41,163 bases of DNA. Source: Arthrobacter sp. (GTDB lineage Bacteria > Actinomycetota > Actinomycetes > Actinomycetales > Micrococcaceae). Positions 7,612 to 15,797 of this stretch are shown piece by piece; within the stretch, counting starts at the first letter, position 1, and each line of letters starts with the position of its first letter. Location: assembly GCF_031179385.1 (NCBI RefSeq), contig NZ_JAPSHV010000011.1, positions 1-41,163 of the forward strand, read 5' to 3'. A program made the position numbers and the translations under genes. Below the pieces are notes generated by a model. The model made no database searches, had not been told where the DNA came from, and saw only the letters and a list, made by a program, of their open reading frames with translations.

Positions 7612-8691
7612 GTGAGTCAAGGCCGGACCTCGTGGGTGCTGCACGTCGACCTGGATCAGTTCATCGCCGCGGTCGAGGTACTGCGACGGCCCGAGCTGGC
7701 GGGAAAACCGGTCATCGTCGGCGGCCGGGGTGATCCCACGGAGCGAGCGGTCGTCTCGACGGCGTCGTATGAAGCACGTGCATTCGGCGTCGGTTCCGGA
7801 ATGCCGCTGCGCATCGCGGCCCGGAAGGTACCGGATGCCGTGATCCTGCCCGTGGATCACGAGGCGTACCTCGAAGCGTCAGAAGCGGTGATGGCCACGC
7901 TCCGCGCGCAGCCGGGCGCAACCGTACAGGTGCTGGGCTGGGACGAAGCCTTCGTTGGAGTGGAGGCGGGGGACCCGGAGGCATACGCCCGACGCCTGCG
8001 TGAAGCGGTGCTCGAGAACACCCGCCTTTCCAGCAGTGTGGGGATCGGCGACACCCTTGTGCGCGCGAAGGTTGCGACGGGCTTCGCGAAGCCTGCGGGG
8101 GTCTTTCGCCTGACCGAAGGCAACTGGCTCGAGGTGATGGGCGAGCGGCCGACGATCGACCTCTGGGGTGTGGGGCCGAAGGTGTCCCGCCGGCTTGCTG
8201 CGCACGGGATCGTCACCGTTGCCCAACTCGCAGCGTGTAATCCCGCCGATCTGGTCCCGGAGTTCGGTCCGAAGATGGGTCCGTGGTACGCACAGCTGGG
8301 ACGCGGTGACGGCGAAACCGTGGTCGATGACACTCCCTGGGTTGCCCGCGGACACAGCCGGGAAACGACGTATCAGCAGGATCTCACCGCCCCCGCGCAG
8401 GTGGATGACGCCGTCAGGGAACTCGTGGCGCGGGTTCTCGAGGACGTTATCGCCGAAGGGCGCCCGGTGGTCGGTCTGACGCTGAAGGTCCGGTACGCGC
8501 CGTTCTTCACCAAGACCTATGCGAAGCGGATACCTGAGACGTTCGACCGCGAGGTGGTGCTGGACCGCGCTCTGGAGCTCGTCGGCAAGATTGAGCAGGG
8601 GCGGCCTGTGCGGCTTCTTGGTTTCCGGGCGGAAATGTCGATGCCGGAGGAAGCGCGGAAGGGGCACACTCCGACGCGCAGCGGGTGGTGA
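7612..8691 (+). CDS. Y-family DNA polymerase, DinB2-like
   Basis: Translesion polymerase of 359 residues. It matches mycobacterial DinB2 in VLHVDLDQF (9-17), GWDEAFVG, KVATGFAKPAG and LWGVGPK. Catalytic acidic residues are D13 and the D-E pair of GWDEAF; the HhH region follows around LWGVGPKVSRRLAAHGI and the little finger forms the last ~110 residues. The residue after DLDQF, which is an aromatic steric gate in classical DinB, is isoleucine 18 here. M. smegmatis DinB2 has leucine at this place and is known to use ribonucleotides readily, so this enzyme may too. Start: GTG at 7612 gives a leaderless gene with a -10-like box; ATG at 7573 (13 residues longer) is the alternative. No sliding-clamp motif is obvious at the C-terminus. 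Confidence 0.85.
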   Translation: MSQGRTSWVLHVDLDQFIAAVEVLRRPELAGKPVIVGGRGDPTERAVVSTASYEARAFGVGSGMPLRIAARKVPDAVILPVDHEAYLEASEAVMATLRAQPGATVQVLGWDEAFVGVEAGDPEAYARRLREAVLENTRLSSSVGIGDTLVRAKVATGFAKPAGVFRLTEGNWLEVMGERPTIDLWGVGPKVSRRLAAHGIVTVAQLAACNPADLVPEFGPKMGPWYAQLGRGDGETVVDDTPWVARGHSRETTYQQDLTAPAQVDDAVRELVARVLEDVIAEGRPVVGLTLKVRYAPFFTKTYAKRIPETFDREVVLDRALELVGKIEQGRPVRLLGFRAEMSMPEEARKGHTPTRSGW

Positions 8692-8730
8692 GAGCGCCGT
8701 CGTACTTCTGGGTTCCGCCCCGAAGCGCAA

Positions 8731-8760
8731 GCTCCCCGGATGCGGGCGCAACCGGGGAGC
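8731..8760. terminator. bidirectional hairpin terminator
   Basis: A 9-bp perfect stem, GCTCCCCGG (8731-8739) with CCGGGGAGC (8752-8760) and a 12-nt loop, between the convergent dinB2-like and putP genes. No T-tract. Confidence 0.65.
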
Positions 8761-8789
8761 CTAGGGGCGAGCTGTTCAGCGCCTGACAG

Positions 8790-10289
8790 CTAGGAAACCG
8801 TCACCGGTTCCTTGCGGCCCGATACGCCGCGGACGGCCTCGTCGAACTCGGCCTCGATCTCCGCGTTCGGCTTCCAGGTCATCCGGCTGACCACGACGGC
8901 GACAAGCAGGTTGGCGAAGAACGCCGGGACGATCTCGTACATGGTGTCGGCGAGCGGTGAATTGCCCCAGACAAAGACAATCACAGCGCCAACGATCATT
9001 CCTGCCAGTGCGCCCGGCATGGTCAGCTTCTTCCAGAACAGCGAAAGCAGCACGGCTGGACCGAACGACGCACCGAAGCCTGCCCAGGCGAAGGCCACCA
9101 GAGCGAGGATCGACTCGTTACGGCCAGAGGCCAGCATCATGGCGACGACGGCAACAACCAGCACGCCGAGGCGGCCAAGCATGACGCCCTGCTTCGCGTT
9201 CAGAGTCTTCTTGGACACCATGTTGTGCAGGTCCTCGACCAGCGCCGAGGAGCACACGACCAGCTGTGACGAGATGGTGCTCATGATCGCTGCAAGCACT
9301 GCCGCCAGGACGACGCCGGCAACGAACGGGTGGAAGAACGCCTGTGACAGCGACAGGAAGACAGCCTCCGGATCCTGAAGGGTCAGGTCCGGGTTCTGCT
9401 GGAAGTATGCGATGCCGACCAGGGCGGTGGCAACGGCGCCGAGGACCGTGAGGACCATCCAACTGATACCGATCCGGCGTCCTGCCCTGGCGTCACGGGG
9501 GCTCCGCATCGCCATGAAACGGACGATGATGTGCGGCTGGCCGAAGTAGCCCAGACCCCAGGCCGCGGCGGAAATAACGGCGAGGATTGAACCGCCCGCG
9601 AAGAAGCTCAACAGGGACGGATCGACCGCGCTGATGGACTCGGTCATGCCCGTGAAACCGCCCACACTAACCAGTCCCATGATCGGGACGAGGAGCAGTG
9701 CGACAAGCATGAGGAGACCCTGCGCCACATCGGTGTAGGTAGCACCCATGAAGCCGCCGAACAGGGTGTAGAGGATGGTGACCGCCGCTACGAGGATCAT
9801 GCCGAGGGTATAGCTGGAGTTGAAGGATGACTCGAAGAAGACGCCTCCGGCCACCATGCCGGAGGAGACGTAGAACGTGAAAAAGACCAGGATGATTACG
9901 CCCGAAACCACACGAAGAACGCGGGAGCGGTCCTTGAGCCGGTTCTCGAGGAAGCTCGGCACCGTGATCGAGTTATTCGACACCTCGGTGTAGCTTCGCA
10001 ACCGTGGCGCGACGAACTTCCAGTTGAGCCAGGCGCCTACGGTCAGACCGATGGCGATCCAGATCTCGACCAGGCCGGATAGGTAGATCGCCCCGGGAAG
10101 CCCGAGCAGCAGCCAGCCGGACATATCGGAGGCTCCCGCACTGAGTGCGGCGACGCCCGGAGTGAGCCCGCGGCCGGCGAGCATGTAGTCGTCGAGATCG
10201 GATGTTCGCCGGTAGGCGTACCAGCCGATCCCCAGCATGGCGAGCATGTAAAGCGCCATGGCCAGGTACTGCCAGATCTGGTCAGTCAT
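8790..10289 (-). CDS. putP: sodium/proline symporter
   Basis: Sodium:solute symporter (SSS family) of 499 residues with about 13 membrane helices. The SAGASDMSGWLLLGLPGA stretch at 50-67 is nearly the same as in E. coli PutP and places D55 and S57, known sodium-site residues of PutP, at the same numbers. The protein imports L-proline with Na+ across the cytoplasmic membrane, for nutrition or osmoprotection. No proline dehydrogenase gene is adjacent, so it is not part of a put catabolic cluster in this window. A purine-rich AAGGAAGA lies ~14 nt before the ATG, which is far for a ribosome binding site. The gene is monocistronic and divergent from the thioesterase gene. Confidence 0.93.
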   Translation of the reverse strand: MTDQIWQYLAMALYMLAMLGIGWYAYRRTSDLDDYMLAGRGLTPGVAALSAGASDMSGWLLLGLPGAIYLSGLVEIWIAIGLTVGAWLNWKFVAPRLRSYTEVSNNSITVPSFLENRLKDRSRVLRVVSGVIILVFFTFYVSSGMVAGGVFFESSFNSSYTLGMILVAAVTILYTLFGGFMGATYTDVAQGLLMLVALLLVPIMGLVSVGGFTGMTESISAVDPSLLSFFAGGSILAVISAAAWGLGYFGQPHIIVRFMAMRSPRDARAGRRIGISWMVLTVLGAVATALVGIAYFQQNPDLTLQDPEAVFLSLSQAFFHPFVAGVVLAAVLAAIMSTISSQLVVCSSALVEDLHNMVSKKTLNAKQGVMLGRLGVLVVAVVAMMLASGRNESILALVAFAWAGFGASFGPAVLLSLFWKKLTMPGALAGMIVGAVIVFVWGNSPLADTMYEIVPAFFANLLVAVVVSRMTWKPNAEIEAEFDEAVRGVSGRKEPVTVS

Positions 10290-10427
10290 TGGTCAGATTC
10301 ACATCTTCCTTGGAGTTGGCTGTGTGCAGCGGCCCACTATTCCAAGGGGTCGTCCAGTTTGGCCAATAAGGTGAACTGGCTCACAGAGTCTCCGGGCGGC
10401 AACCGCTCGAACGATGTTACTCACGGG

Positions 10428-10433
10428 TAATAT
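10428..10433 (+). promoter_or_regulatory. leaderless -10 box of thioesterase gene
   Basis: TAATAT, 6 nt before the ATG at 10440, so transcription should begin at the start codon itself. Confidence 0.5.
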
Positions 10434-10439
10434 GGAGCG

Positions 10440-10988
10440 ATGCACCTGATCTTCCGGACTCTCTGGCTCCTCATCGCCTCCCGTCGACGCAAGGCAGTAA
10501 GCATCTGGGACCCGGCATCCCTGCCGCTGCGGGTTCAGCTCACGGACATTGATATAGCAATGCACGTCAACAACGGCATGTACCTCTCGCTGATGGATCT
10601 GGGGCGCTTCGACCTGATGATCCGGAGCGGCTTTTGGAAGGTCATGCGTCAGAAGGGCTGGAGCCCGGTGGTGAACGCGGAGACCATCACATTCCGGAAG
10701 TCCCTGCAGCTTGGCCACCGCTACACCATCGAAACCCGGATCGTCGGTTTCGATGAGCGCGCAATTTACTTCGATCAGCGCATGGTGCGCGACGACGAGG
10801 TCTACGCACGCGCCTATGTCGCCACGCGCTTACTCGGCTCAAAGGGACCCGTTCCAAATGCCGACATCTTCGAAGCGTTCGGATACCCGCCTGAGGATAT
10901 GGTCCTTCCGGAATGGCTCCACGAATGGCGCTCGAACACCGCGCTTCCCAGCACTCGCAGGCCTGCGCCGCACGAATGGGTGCGCTAG
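10440..10988 (+). CDS. hot-dog fold acyl-CoA thioesterase family protein
   Basis: A 182-residue protein of the 4HBT/THEM6-like hot-dog family. Seen: an N-terminal hydrophobic segment (3-13), then LTDIDIAMHVNNGMYLSLMDLGRFDLMIRSG (35 onward), where D37/D39, H42 and N44-N45 match the D-x-x-x-H-x-N-N substrate-contact motif of thioesterases. It probably cleaves fatty acyl-CoA or another acyl thioester; the acyl chain is unknown. The gene starts directly at the predicted transcription start. It is convergent with the 52-residue membrane protein gene, 22 nt apart. The long acyl-CoA dehydrogenase gene is close by but on the other strand. Confidence 0.82.
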   Translation: MHLIFRTLWLLIASRRRKAVSIWDPASLPLRVQLTDIDIAMHVNNGMYLSLMDLGRFDLMIRSGFWKVMRQKGWSPVVNAETITFRKSLQLGHRYTIETRIVGFDERAIYFDQRMVRDDEVYARAYVATRLLGSKGPVPNADIFEAFGYPPEDMVLPEWLHEWRSNTALPSTRRPAPHEWVR

Positions 10989-11010
10989 GTATCGGCGCGG
11001 GTCGAGGGCG

Positions 11011-11169
11011 TCAGCCTCCGTTGAGGACTGCGCTCGCGACGACGAAGATCACGAAACCGAGAATCACTACGGCGATGCCGGCCATCATTACGTAGCTGAC
11101 TTTCTTTTGGCCCTTCGGGGTGAGCTCGCCGTCGTCGATGGAGGGCTGCTTGTCCGGAGTCTCATTCAT
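11011..11169 (-). CDS. small single-span membrane protein (52 aa)
   Basis: A short gene reading MNETPDKQPS..., with a hydrophilic N-terminus of ~24 residues followed by one membrane helix (YVMMAGIAVVILGFVIFVVA, about 26-45) and a short tail ending LNGG. A GAGGACA ribosome binding site sits 6-7 nt before the ATG. The pattern fits the many actinobacterial single-span proteins with no assigned function. It lies between the thioesterase (convergent) and the acyl-CoA dehydrogenase (same strand, ending 79 nt upstream), so it could be the last gene of the dehydrogenase transcript. Confidence 0.7.
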   Translation of the reverse strand: MNETPDKQPSIDDGELTPKGQKKVSYVMMAGIAVVILGFVIFVVASAVLNGG

Positions 11170-11247
11170 CAGGTGTCCTCAAGGTCGGCTTCGGCTGTCG
11201 TTCCATCGTAAGAAGTCCAGGATGAAAAGGAAAGGAAGCTTACTACC

Positions 11248-13188
11248 TCACCGGTAGCGGCGATGCAGGTCTTCCGCACTCAACGATGCTCCGGACGGTT
11301 CCGCACCGTTCGCCTCCGCAATCCACGGCCCTGTTCCGTCCGACTGGTCGAGGACGCCTTCCTCCAGCCATTCGTACCGGCCGTCCAGAACCCTTCCTGC
11401 GAGCCGGGAATCGGCGTTGTCTGTGTTACTCCACAGGTCGGTGAAAAGCTGCTCGATCCTCAACCGGGATTGCCGGCAGAACACGTCGGCGAGTTCGCCT
11501 GCCTCCTGACGCCCCTGTCCCTCCAGGTGTTTGGCGTGTGAGCAGGTTGCAGCCATTGCGAAGAGCTCCGCCCCGATGTCCACGATCCTGCCGAGGAATA
11601 CCTGCCGGTGCTCGAGCTTCGCCTGCCATCGGGCCATACCGAGGAAGGTGTGACGGGCCAGGCGTCGGGATGCCCGCTCGACGAAGCGCACGTGGCCGGC
11701 GAGCCGGCCGAAGTCGGAATATGAGCGCGGGGACATGCCCGGCCCTGCCAACAGGTGCGGCAACCAGCCGGCATAGAAACTGCTGGCGCCGGCTGCCGCC
11801 TTTGCTTTTGCCCTCAGATCAGCGTCCGACGACGCAAGGTCGCCTGCCGCCGCGAGGTGGGCATCGACGGCCTCCCGTGCGATGAGAAGGTGCATGATTT
11901 CAGAGGACCCTTCAAAGATCCGGTTGATCCGCAGATCCCGGAGCTGCTGTTCAGCCGGCACGGCCCGCTCCCCGCGGGCTTTGAGGGACGCAGCAGTCTC
12001 ATACCCGCGACCTCCCCTGATCTGCACCAGTTCATCGGCGATGCGGTAGGCCATCTCACTGGACCAGAGTTTCGCCAGCGCCGCTTCGATGCGAACGTCT
12101 TTCTGGCCCGAGTCAGCCAGCGCGGCTGAGAGCTCGAAAACGGATTCGAGGGCGAACGCCGTGGCCGCAATGAAGGAGATCTTCTGGGCGACCGCCTCAT
12201 GTTTTCCGATCGGGCGGCCCCACTGCACGCGGGCATTCGACCACTGCCTGGCGATCTTGAGCGACCATTTCCCTGTTGCCGCACAGTTCGCGGGAATGGA
12301 GAGCCGGCCGGTATTGAGGGTTGTCAGGGCGATTTTCAGACCCTGGCCCTCTCTGCCCAGGCGGCTAGCCGCTGGAATCCGGACATTTTCGAAGCGGGTG
12401 ACGCCGTTCTCGATTCCACGCAGCCCCATGAACGCGTTGCGGTGCGTCACCGTGATGCCAGGTGTGTCCGCTTCGACCACGAAGGCAGAGATACCACCCG
12501 GTCCACCGCTGTGAGGTGGCACCTTCGCCATCACCACTACCAGTTCGGCGATCACTCCGTTGGTGGTCCAGAGCTTGCTGCCGTTCAGGATGTAGGTGCC
12601 GTCGTCGTCGTCGGTATAGGTGGCGGTAGCGTTCATGCGGGCGGGGTCCGAGCCGACGTCGGGTTCGGTGAGGAGGAAGGCGGAGACCGCGCCGGACGCG
12701 CAGCGGGGAAGGTATTCGCGCTTCTGTTCCGGCGTGCCGAACATGCGGACCGGCTCCGGGACCCCGATCGACTGGTGTGCCGACACCAGTGCGCCGATGC
12801 TGGGGTGAACGGATGAGAGGAGCATCAGGGCTCGCCCGTAGTAGGTCAGCGAGAGGCCCAGGCCACCGAATTCCTTGGGAATTTTGATGCCGAAAACTCC
12901 GACGGAGGCCAGGTCGCGAAGGTATTCGTCCGGGATCAGCGACTCCTTCTCAATCCGTTGTCCCTCCATGGTGGCCAAAACCGAGGTAAGGCGGGAGAGG
13001 AACTGTTCGCCGTCGTCGTTCTCGGTGTAGGTGGAGGATGGCAAGGGGTGGATGAGGGAGATGTCGCAACGGCCCAGATAGAGGCCTTTCGCGAAGCTCG
13101 GCCGGTTCCATTCCGTCTCGCGGGCGGACTCGGCCACCTCCCGGGAAGTGCGCTCGTTGACGTTCTCCTGAAGTGCCTCGGCGCTCAT
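11248..13188 (-). CDS. long acyl-CoA dehydrogenase (VLCAD-like)
   Basis: FAD-dependent acyl-CoA dehydrogenase of 646 residues, longer than the ~380-residue short-chain type because of an extra C-terminal helical region (~450-640), as in VLCAD/ACAD9. Seen (numbering from the chosen start): FLLTEPDVGSDPARM (~171-185), LNGSKLWTTNGVIAE (~201-215), RGGRGYE (~391-397) and the catalytic glutamate E426 in IFEGSSEIM. It carries out the first step of fatty acid beta-oxidation. The ATG at 13188 is preferred over one 5 codons upstream (13203) because AAGGGGG sits just before it at good spacing. A CTACTC/GAGTAG palindrome overlaps its probable -10 box (TAGCAT, 13241-13246, minus strand), suggesting repressor control. 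No electron-transfer flavoprotein gene is nearby. Confidence 0.9.
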   Translation of the reverse strand: MSAEALQENVNERTSREVAESARETEWNRPSFAKGLYLGRCDISLIHPLPSSTYTENDDGEQFLSRLTSVLATMEGQRIEKESLIPDEYLRDLASVGVFGIKIPKEFGGLGLSLTYYGRALMLLSSVHPSIGALVSAHQSIGVPEPVRMFGTPEQKREYLPRCASGAVSAFLLTEPDVGSDPARMNATATYTDDDDGTYILNGSKLWTTNGVIAELVVVMAKVPPHSGGPGGISAFVVEADTPGITVTHRNAFMGLRGIENGVTRFENVRIPAASRLGREGQGLKIALTTLNTGRLSIPANCAATGKWSLKIARQWSNARVQWGRPIGKHEAVAQKISFIAATAFALESVFELSAALADSGQKDVRIEAALAKLWSSEMAYRIADELVQIRGGRGYETAASLKARGERAVPAEQQLRDLRINRIFEGSSEIMHLLIAREAVDAHLAAAGDLASSDADLRAKAKAAAGASSFYAGWLPHLLAGPGMSPRSYSDFGRLAGHVRFVERASRRLARHTFLGMARWQAKLEHRQVFLGRIVDIGAELFAMAATCSHAKHLEGQGRQEAGELADVFCRQSRLRIEQLFTDLWSNTDNADSRLAGRVLDGRYEWLEEGVLDQSDGTGPWIAEANGAEPSGASLSAEDLHRRYR

Positions 13189-13243
13189 GGCAGCCCCCTT
13201 CATTGGCAGGCTCCGCCAGCCGGAACCCGGCCATGGACTAATG

Positions 13244-13257
13244 CTACTCCCGAGTAG
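13244..13257. promoter_or_regulatory. palindromic operator-like site
   Basis: CTACTC-CC-GAGTAG, a 6-bp perfect inverted repeat in the divergent region between the acyl-CoA dehydrogenase and the first FG-GAP gene. It overlaps a likely minus-strand -10 box, so a dimeric repressor (TetR-like, inferred) could act here. Confidence 0.45.
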
Positions 13258-13401
13258 GAAAACGGAATCCTAGCGTCACAAAAAGAGTTATTAGAACGAG
13301 CCTTATGATTTCCCAAGGAATGCCCAAGGAGCGCGACGCACCCTTTCTGCAACCGAAGCTGATAGTAAGCAAGGTTTCGGTCTCACAAAGGGAGCTCTGA
13401 A
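13252..13401 (+). promoter_or_regulatory. conserved leader of first FG-GAP gene
   Basis: About 150 nt before the start codon share ordered blocks with the same region of the second paralog: GAGTAGG-N6-GGAATCCTA (13252-13272), ATTTCCCAA, CCAAGGAG, GCACCCT, ACCGAAGC, AGTAAGC and GGGAGCTCTGAA, including the ribosome binding site GGGAG. ACCGAA and TTCGGT can pair to form a hairpin around AGTAAGC. Between the blocks the two leaders differ widely. The role (promoter, operator or RNA element) is unknown. Confidence 0.55.
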
Positions 13402-15552
13402 ATGTCCAATTCTCATTACGCGGTTGATCCACCGAAGGGACGCCGCACCCAACCCAAGAAGGTCACCGCCTCTGTCCTCACAAGCGTCATGTTGGTCGCA
13501 GCGCTTGCACCCCTGGCAGCCTCGCCCGCCCAGGCGGCCACCGCTGCTACCGGCCCCGTCAGTACGCTGCACGGTTATCCCGAATGGTTCGATGACGGGA
13601 CCATCAAGCTTGCGCTCTGCTATGAAGCAGGCCGCGGTTGCCTGTCCGAGCCGCCTAATCCGGAACTGCCTGCCGCCTACCCGGACAACTTCCCGGACGA
13701 ATCCTTCTGGTTCCAAGCCTCTGCGCAAGTGGGCACGCTGGGATCATACGAAGCTGCCCTCGAGGCGGCGCACGCCAACGAAGCAGTCATTCCCGGTGAT
13801 CAAATCGGGTTCGGCCGGCTGAGGTTCCGCTTCGAAGGGCTTACCGCAGGACAGGTCTACACGATCACGCACCCCTACGGAACCCACCAGTTCACGGCTA
13901 CGGCCGCCCCGGGTGGCGGTGGCGAGATCAATGCCACGATCGATAATGGTTGCCTTGAGACTCCCTGTGACTGGAACAGGGTTGGCGCAGCGTTCCTGGG
14001 CGACTTCGCCGTAGGGAGCACCGCGACATTCCTGCGACAGACCACGGCACCGGCGGGAACCATCGGTGATATCAACACGGCTCGCACAGTCACGGGTGCG
14101 CCGTCGGGAAACAACAGCGTTTCGATCGTCGGCCCCGGTGTTAACCAGTCGACGAACCTGTTCACGGTTCAGGGTCTGATCGCCGACGTTGTCGACGGAG
14201 CGCCATCGACGCCGAATCTTGATGACCTGAGCGACACCGGTCGCTCCAACGCCGACAACATCACCAACGACACCACGCCGACCTTCTCGGGCACGGCCAC
14301 GGCAGGAGCCACTGTCGAGCTCGTCGTCAATGGGGTAGGTACAGGTGTTACCGCCGTAGCTTCGGCAACCGGCGCCTACACCTTGACTCCCACGACGGCG
14401 CTTACCAGCGGTGCCTACAGGGTTCAGGCCCGTGTCGTGACCGACGCGACCACGGGCGCAGTAGCTACTTCGGGAACCCTGCAGATGACGGTGGACACTG
14501 CCGCTCCTCTGGCCCCGACGTTCCAGAGCACGCCGTCGAACCCGACTGCAAGTAATACGCCGTCCTTCACGTTCAGTGGTGAGGCCTCGGCCACGTTGGA
14601 GTGCCAGTTGCTGCCGACGAACTCGGTCTGGCGTGCATGCACTTCGCCTCATTCCTACGACGCCCAGGTGAACGGTACCTACACGTTCAACGTGCGGGCC
14701 ACCGACACCGCCGGCAACGTGAGCGCGAACGGTTCGTACACGTGGCAGATCGGCACCGCAACGACCCCTCCGCCTCCGGCCACCACCGCACGGCAGAAGG
14801 ACATGAACGGCGACGGCCGGCCCGACCTCGTGGCACGCGACGGCGCAGGCACCCTGTGGATGTACCCATCCACGTCAGCCGGCGGCTTCGGCACCCGGAT
14901 CCAGATGGGTACCGGCTGGGGCATCATGAACACCATCCTGCAACCCGGTGACCTGAACAATGACGGACGCTCCGACGTCCTGGCCCGCGATACCTCGGGA
15001 CGGCTCTGGCTCTACACCGGAACCGGCACCGGCAGGATCAACGCCGGCGTCCAGATCGCCACGGGGACCAACTGGGGTGCTTTCAACTCCTTCGTCACCC
15101 CGGGTGACTTCAACGGCGACCGCCGGGCTGACCTTCTGGTCCGCGACGCCGCCGGCGCACTCTTCCTCTACCCAGGAAACGGTGCGAGCGGCTTCGGCAC
15201 ACGCACCCAACCGGGCAGCGGCTGGGGAGGGTTCACCTCCTTGGTCAGCACGGGTGACTTCAGTGGTGATGGCCGCTCAGACGTCATCGCCCGTAACTCC
15301 GCCGGAACACTGTTCCTCTACCGGGGATCGGGGACCGGCACCTTCAGCGGATCTGCCCAGATCGGAACCGGTTGGAACGGCTTCCACCTGATTGGCCCGG
15401 GTGCCTGGGGCACCGCTGACACCCGCGCCGACGTTGTCGCCAGGGACAGTGCCGGAGCCCTCTGGCTCTACCGCGGCAGCGGCACCGGAACATTCTCCGG
15501 AACCCGCACGCAAATCGGTACCGGCTGGGGCGCATTCACCATCGCCCAGTAA
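13402..15552 (+). CDS. secreted FG-GAP propeller protein, tandem paralog A
   Basis: Exported protein of 716 residues, function unknown. Seen: signal peptide 1-~46 ending ASPAQA; an N-terminal domain (~50-205) with two cysteine pairs (LCYEAGRGC and CLETPC); a linker (~215-280); an Ig-like domain (~285-368, TPTFSGTATAGATVELVVNG); a second Ig-like domain (~370-450, ending NVSANGSYTW); and five ~50-residue FG-GAP/VCBS repeats (~467-716) with calcium-type loops such as DMNGDGRPD and DLNNDGRSD. The fifth repeat has a degenerate loop. No LPXTG, lipobox or other anchor is seen, so it is probably released or held by non-covalent contact. The ATG has GGGAG 8 nt upstream. The next gene is a close paralog. 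Such propellers often bind ligands or other proteins; nothing points to a catalytic site. Confidence 0.85.
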   Translation: MSNSHYAVDPPKGRRTQPKKVTASVLTSVMLVAALAPLAASPAQAATAATGPVSTLHGYPEWFDDGTIKLALCYEAGRGCLSEPPNPELPAAYPDNFPDESFWFQASAQVGTLGSYEAALEAAHANEAVIPGDQIGFGRLRFRFEGLTAGQVYTITHPYGTHQFTATAAPGGGGEINATIDNGCLETPCDWNRVGAAFLGDFAVGSTATFLRQTTAPAGTIGDINTARTVTGAPSGNNSVSIVGPGVNQSTNLFTVQGLIADVVDGAPSTPNLDDLSDTGRSNADNITNDTTPTFSGTATAGATVELVVNGVGTGVTAVASATGAYTLTPTTALTSGAYRVQARVVTDATTGAVATSGTLQMTVDTAAPLAPTFQSTPSNPTASNTPSFTFSGEASATLECQLLPTNSVWRACTSPHSYDAQVNGTYTFNVRATDTAGNVSANGSYTWQIGTATTPPPPATTARQKDMNGDGRPDLVARDGAGTLWMYPSTSAGGFGTRIQMGTGWGIMNTILQPGDLNNDGRSDVLARDTSGRLWLYTGTGTGRINAGVQIATGTNWGAFNSFVTPGDFNGDRRADLLVRDAAGALFLYPGNGASGFGTRTQPGSGWGGFTSLVSTGDFSGDGRSDVIARNSAGTLFLYRGSGTGTFSGSAQIGTGWNGFHLIGPGAWGTADTRADVVARDSAGALWLYRGSGTGTFSGTRTQIGTGWGAFTIAQ
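14086..14144 (+). repeat. 59-bp block identical in both FG-GAP paralogs (copy A)
   Basis: This stretch is identical at all 59 positions to 16464-16522, including third codon positions, although other parts of the two genes differ at many synonymous sites. Confidence 0.9.
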
Positions 15553-15575
15553 GGCACGCCGGCCATCTAGATAGC

Positions 15576-15613
15576 CGATGGCCCCTTTCCACTCCGGTGG
15601 GAGGGGGCCATCG
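15576..15613 (+). terminator. hairpin terminator after FG-GAP gene A
   Basis: A 10-bp perfect stem, CGATGGCCCC (15576-15585) and GGGGCCATCG (15604-15613), 24 nt after the stop. It separates the two paralogs into independent transcripts. Confidence 0.75.
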
Positions 15614-15640
15614 ACGTGCAGGGCGGGCCTCCGCGCGAAC

Positions 15641-15797
15641 CTACCGGCGAGTAGGGATGCGGAATCCTACCCTGTCGCCTCACCGGACGGGGCCGAATTT
15701 CCCAAACCCCAAGAATTGTCCAAGGAGGACGGAGCACCCTGAAAAACACCGAAGCCGACAGTAAGCGGTTTTTGGTTTCGAACGAGGGAGCTCTGAA
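15641..15797 (+). promoter_or_regulatory. conserved leader of second FG-GAP gene
   Basis: Contains GAGTAGG-N6-GGAATCCTA at 15649-15669, 149 nt before the ATG (150 nt in the first copy), followed by the same series of blocks (ATTTCCCAA, CCAAGGAG, GCACCCT, ACCGAAGC, AGTAAGC, GGGAGCTCTGAA). The possible hairpin is kept as ACCGAA/TTTGGT with one G-U pair. The left half of the palindrome of copy A is changed to CTACCG here. Confidence 0.55.
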
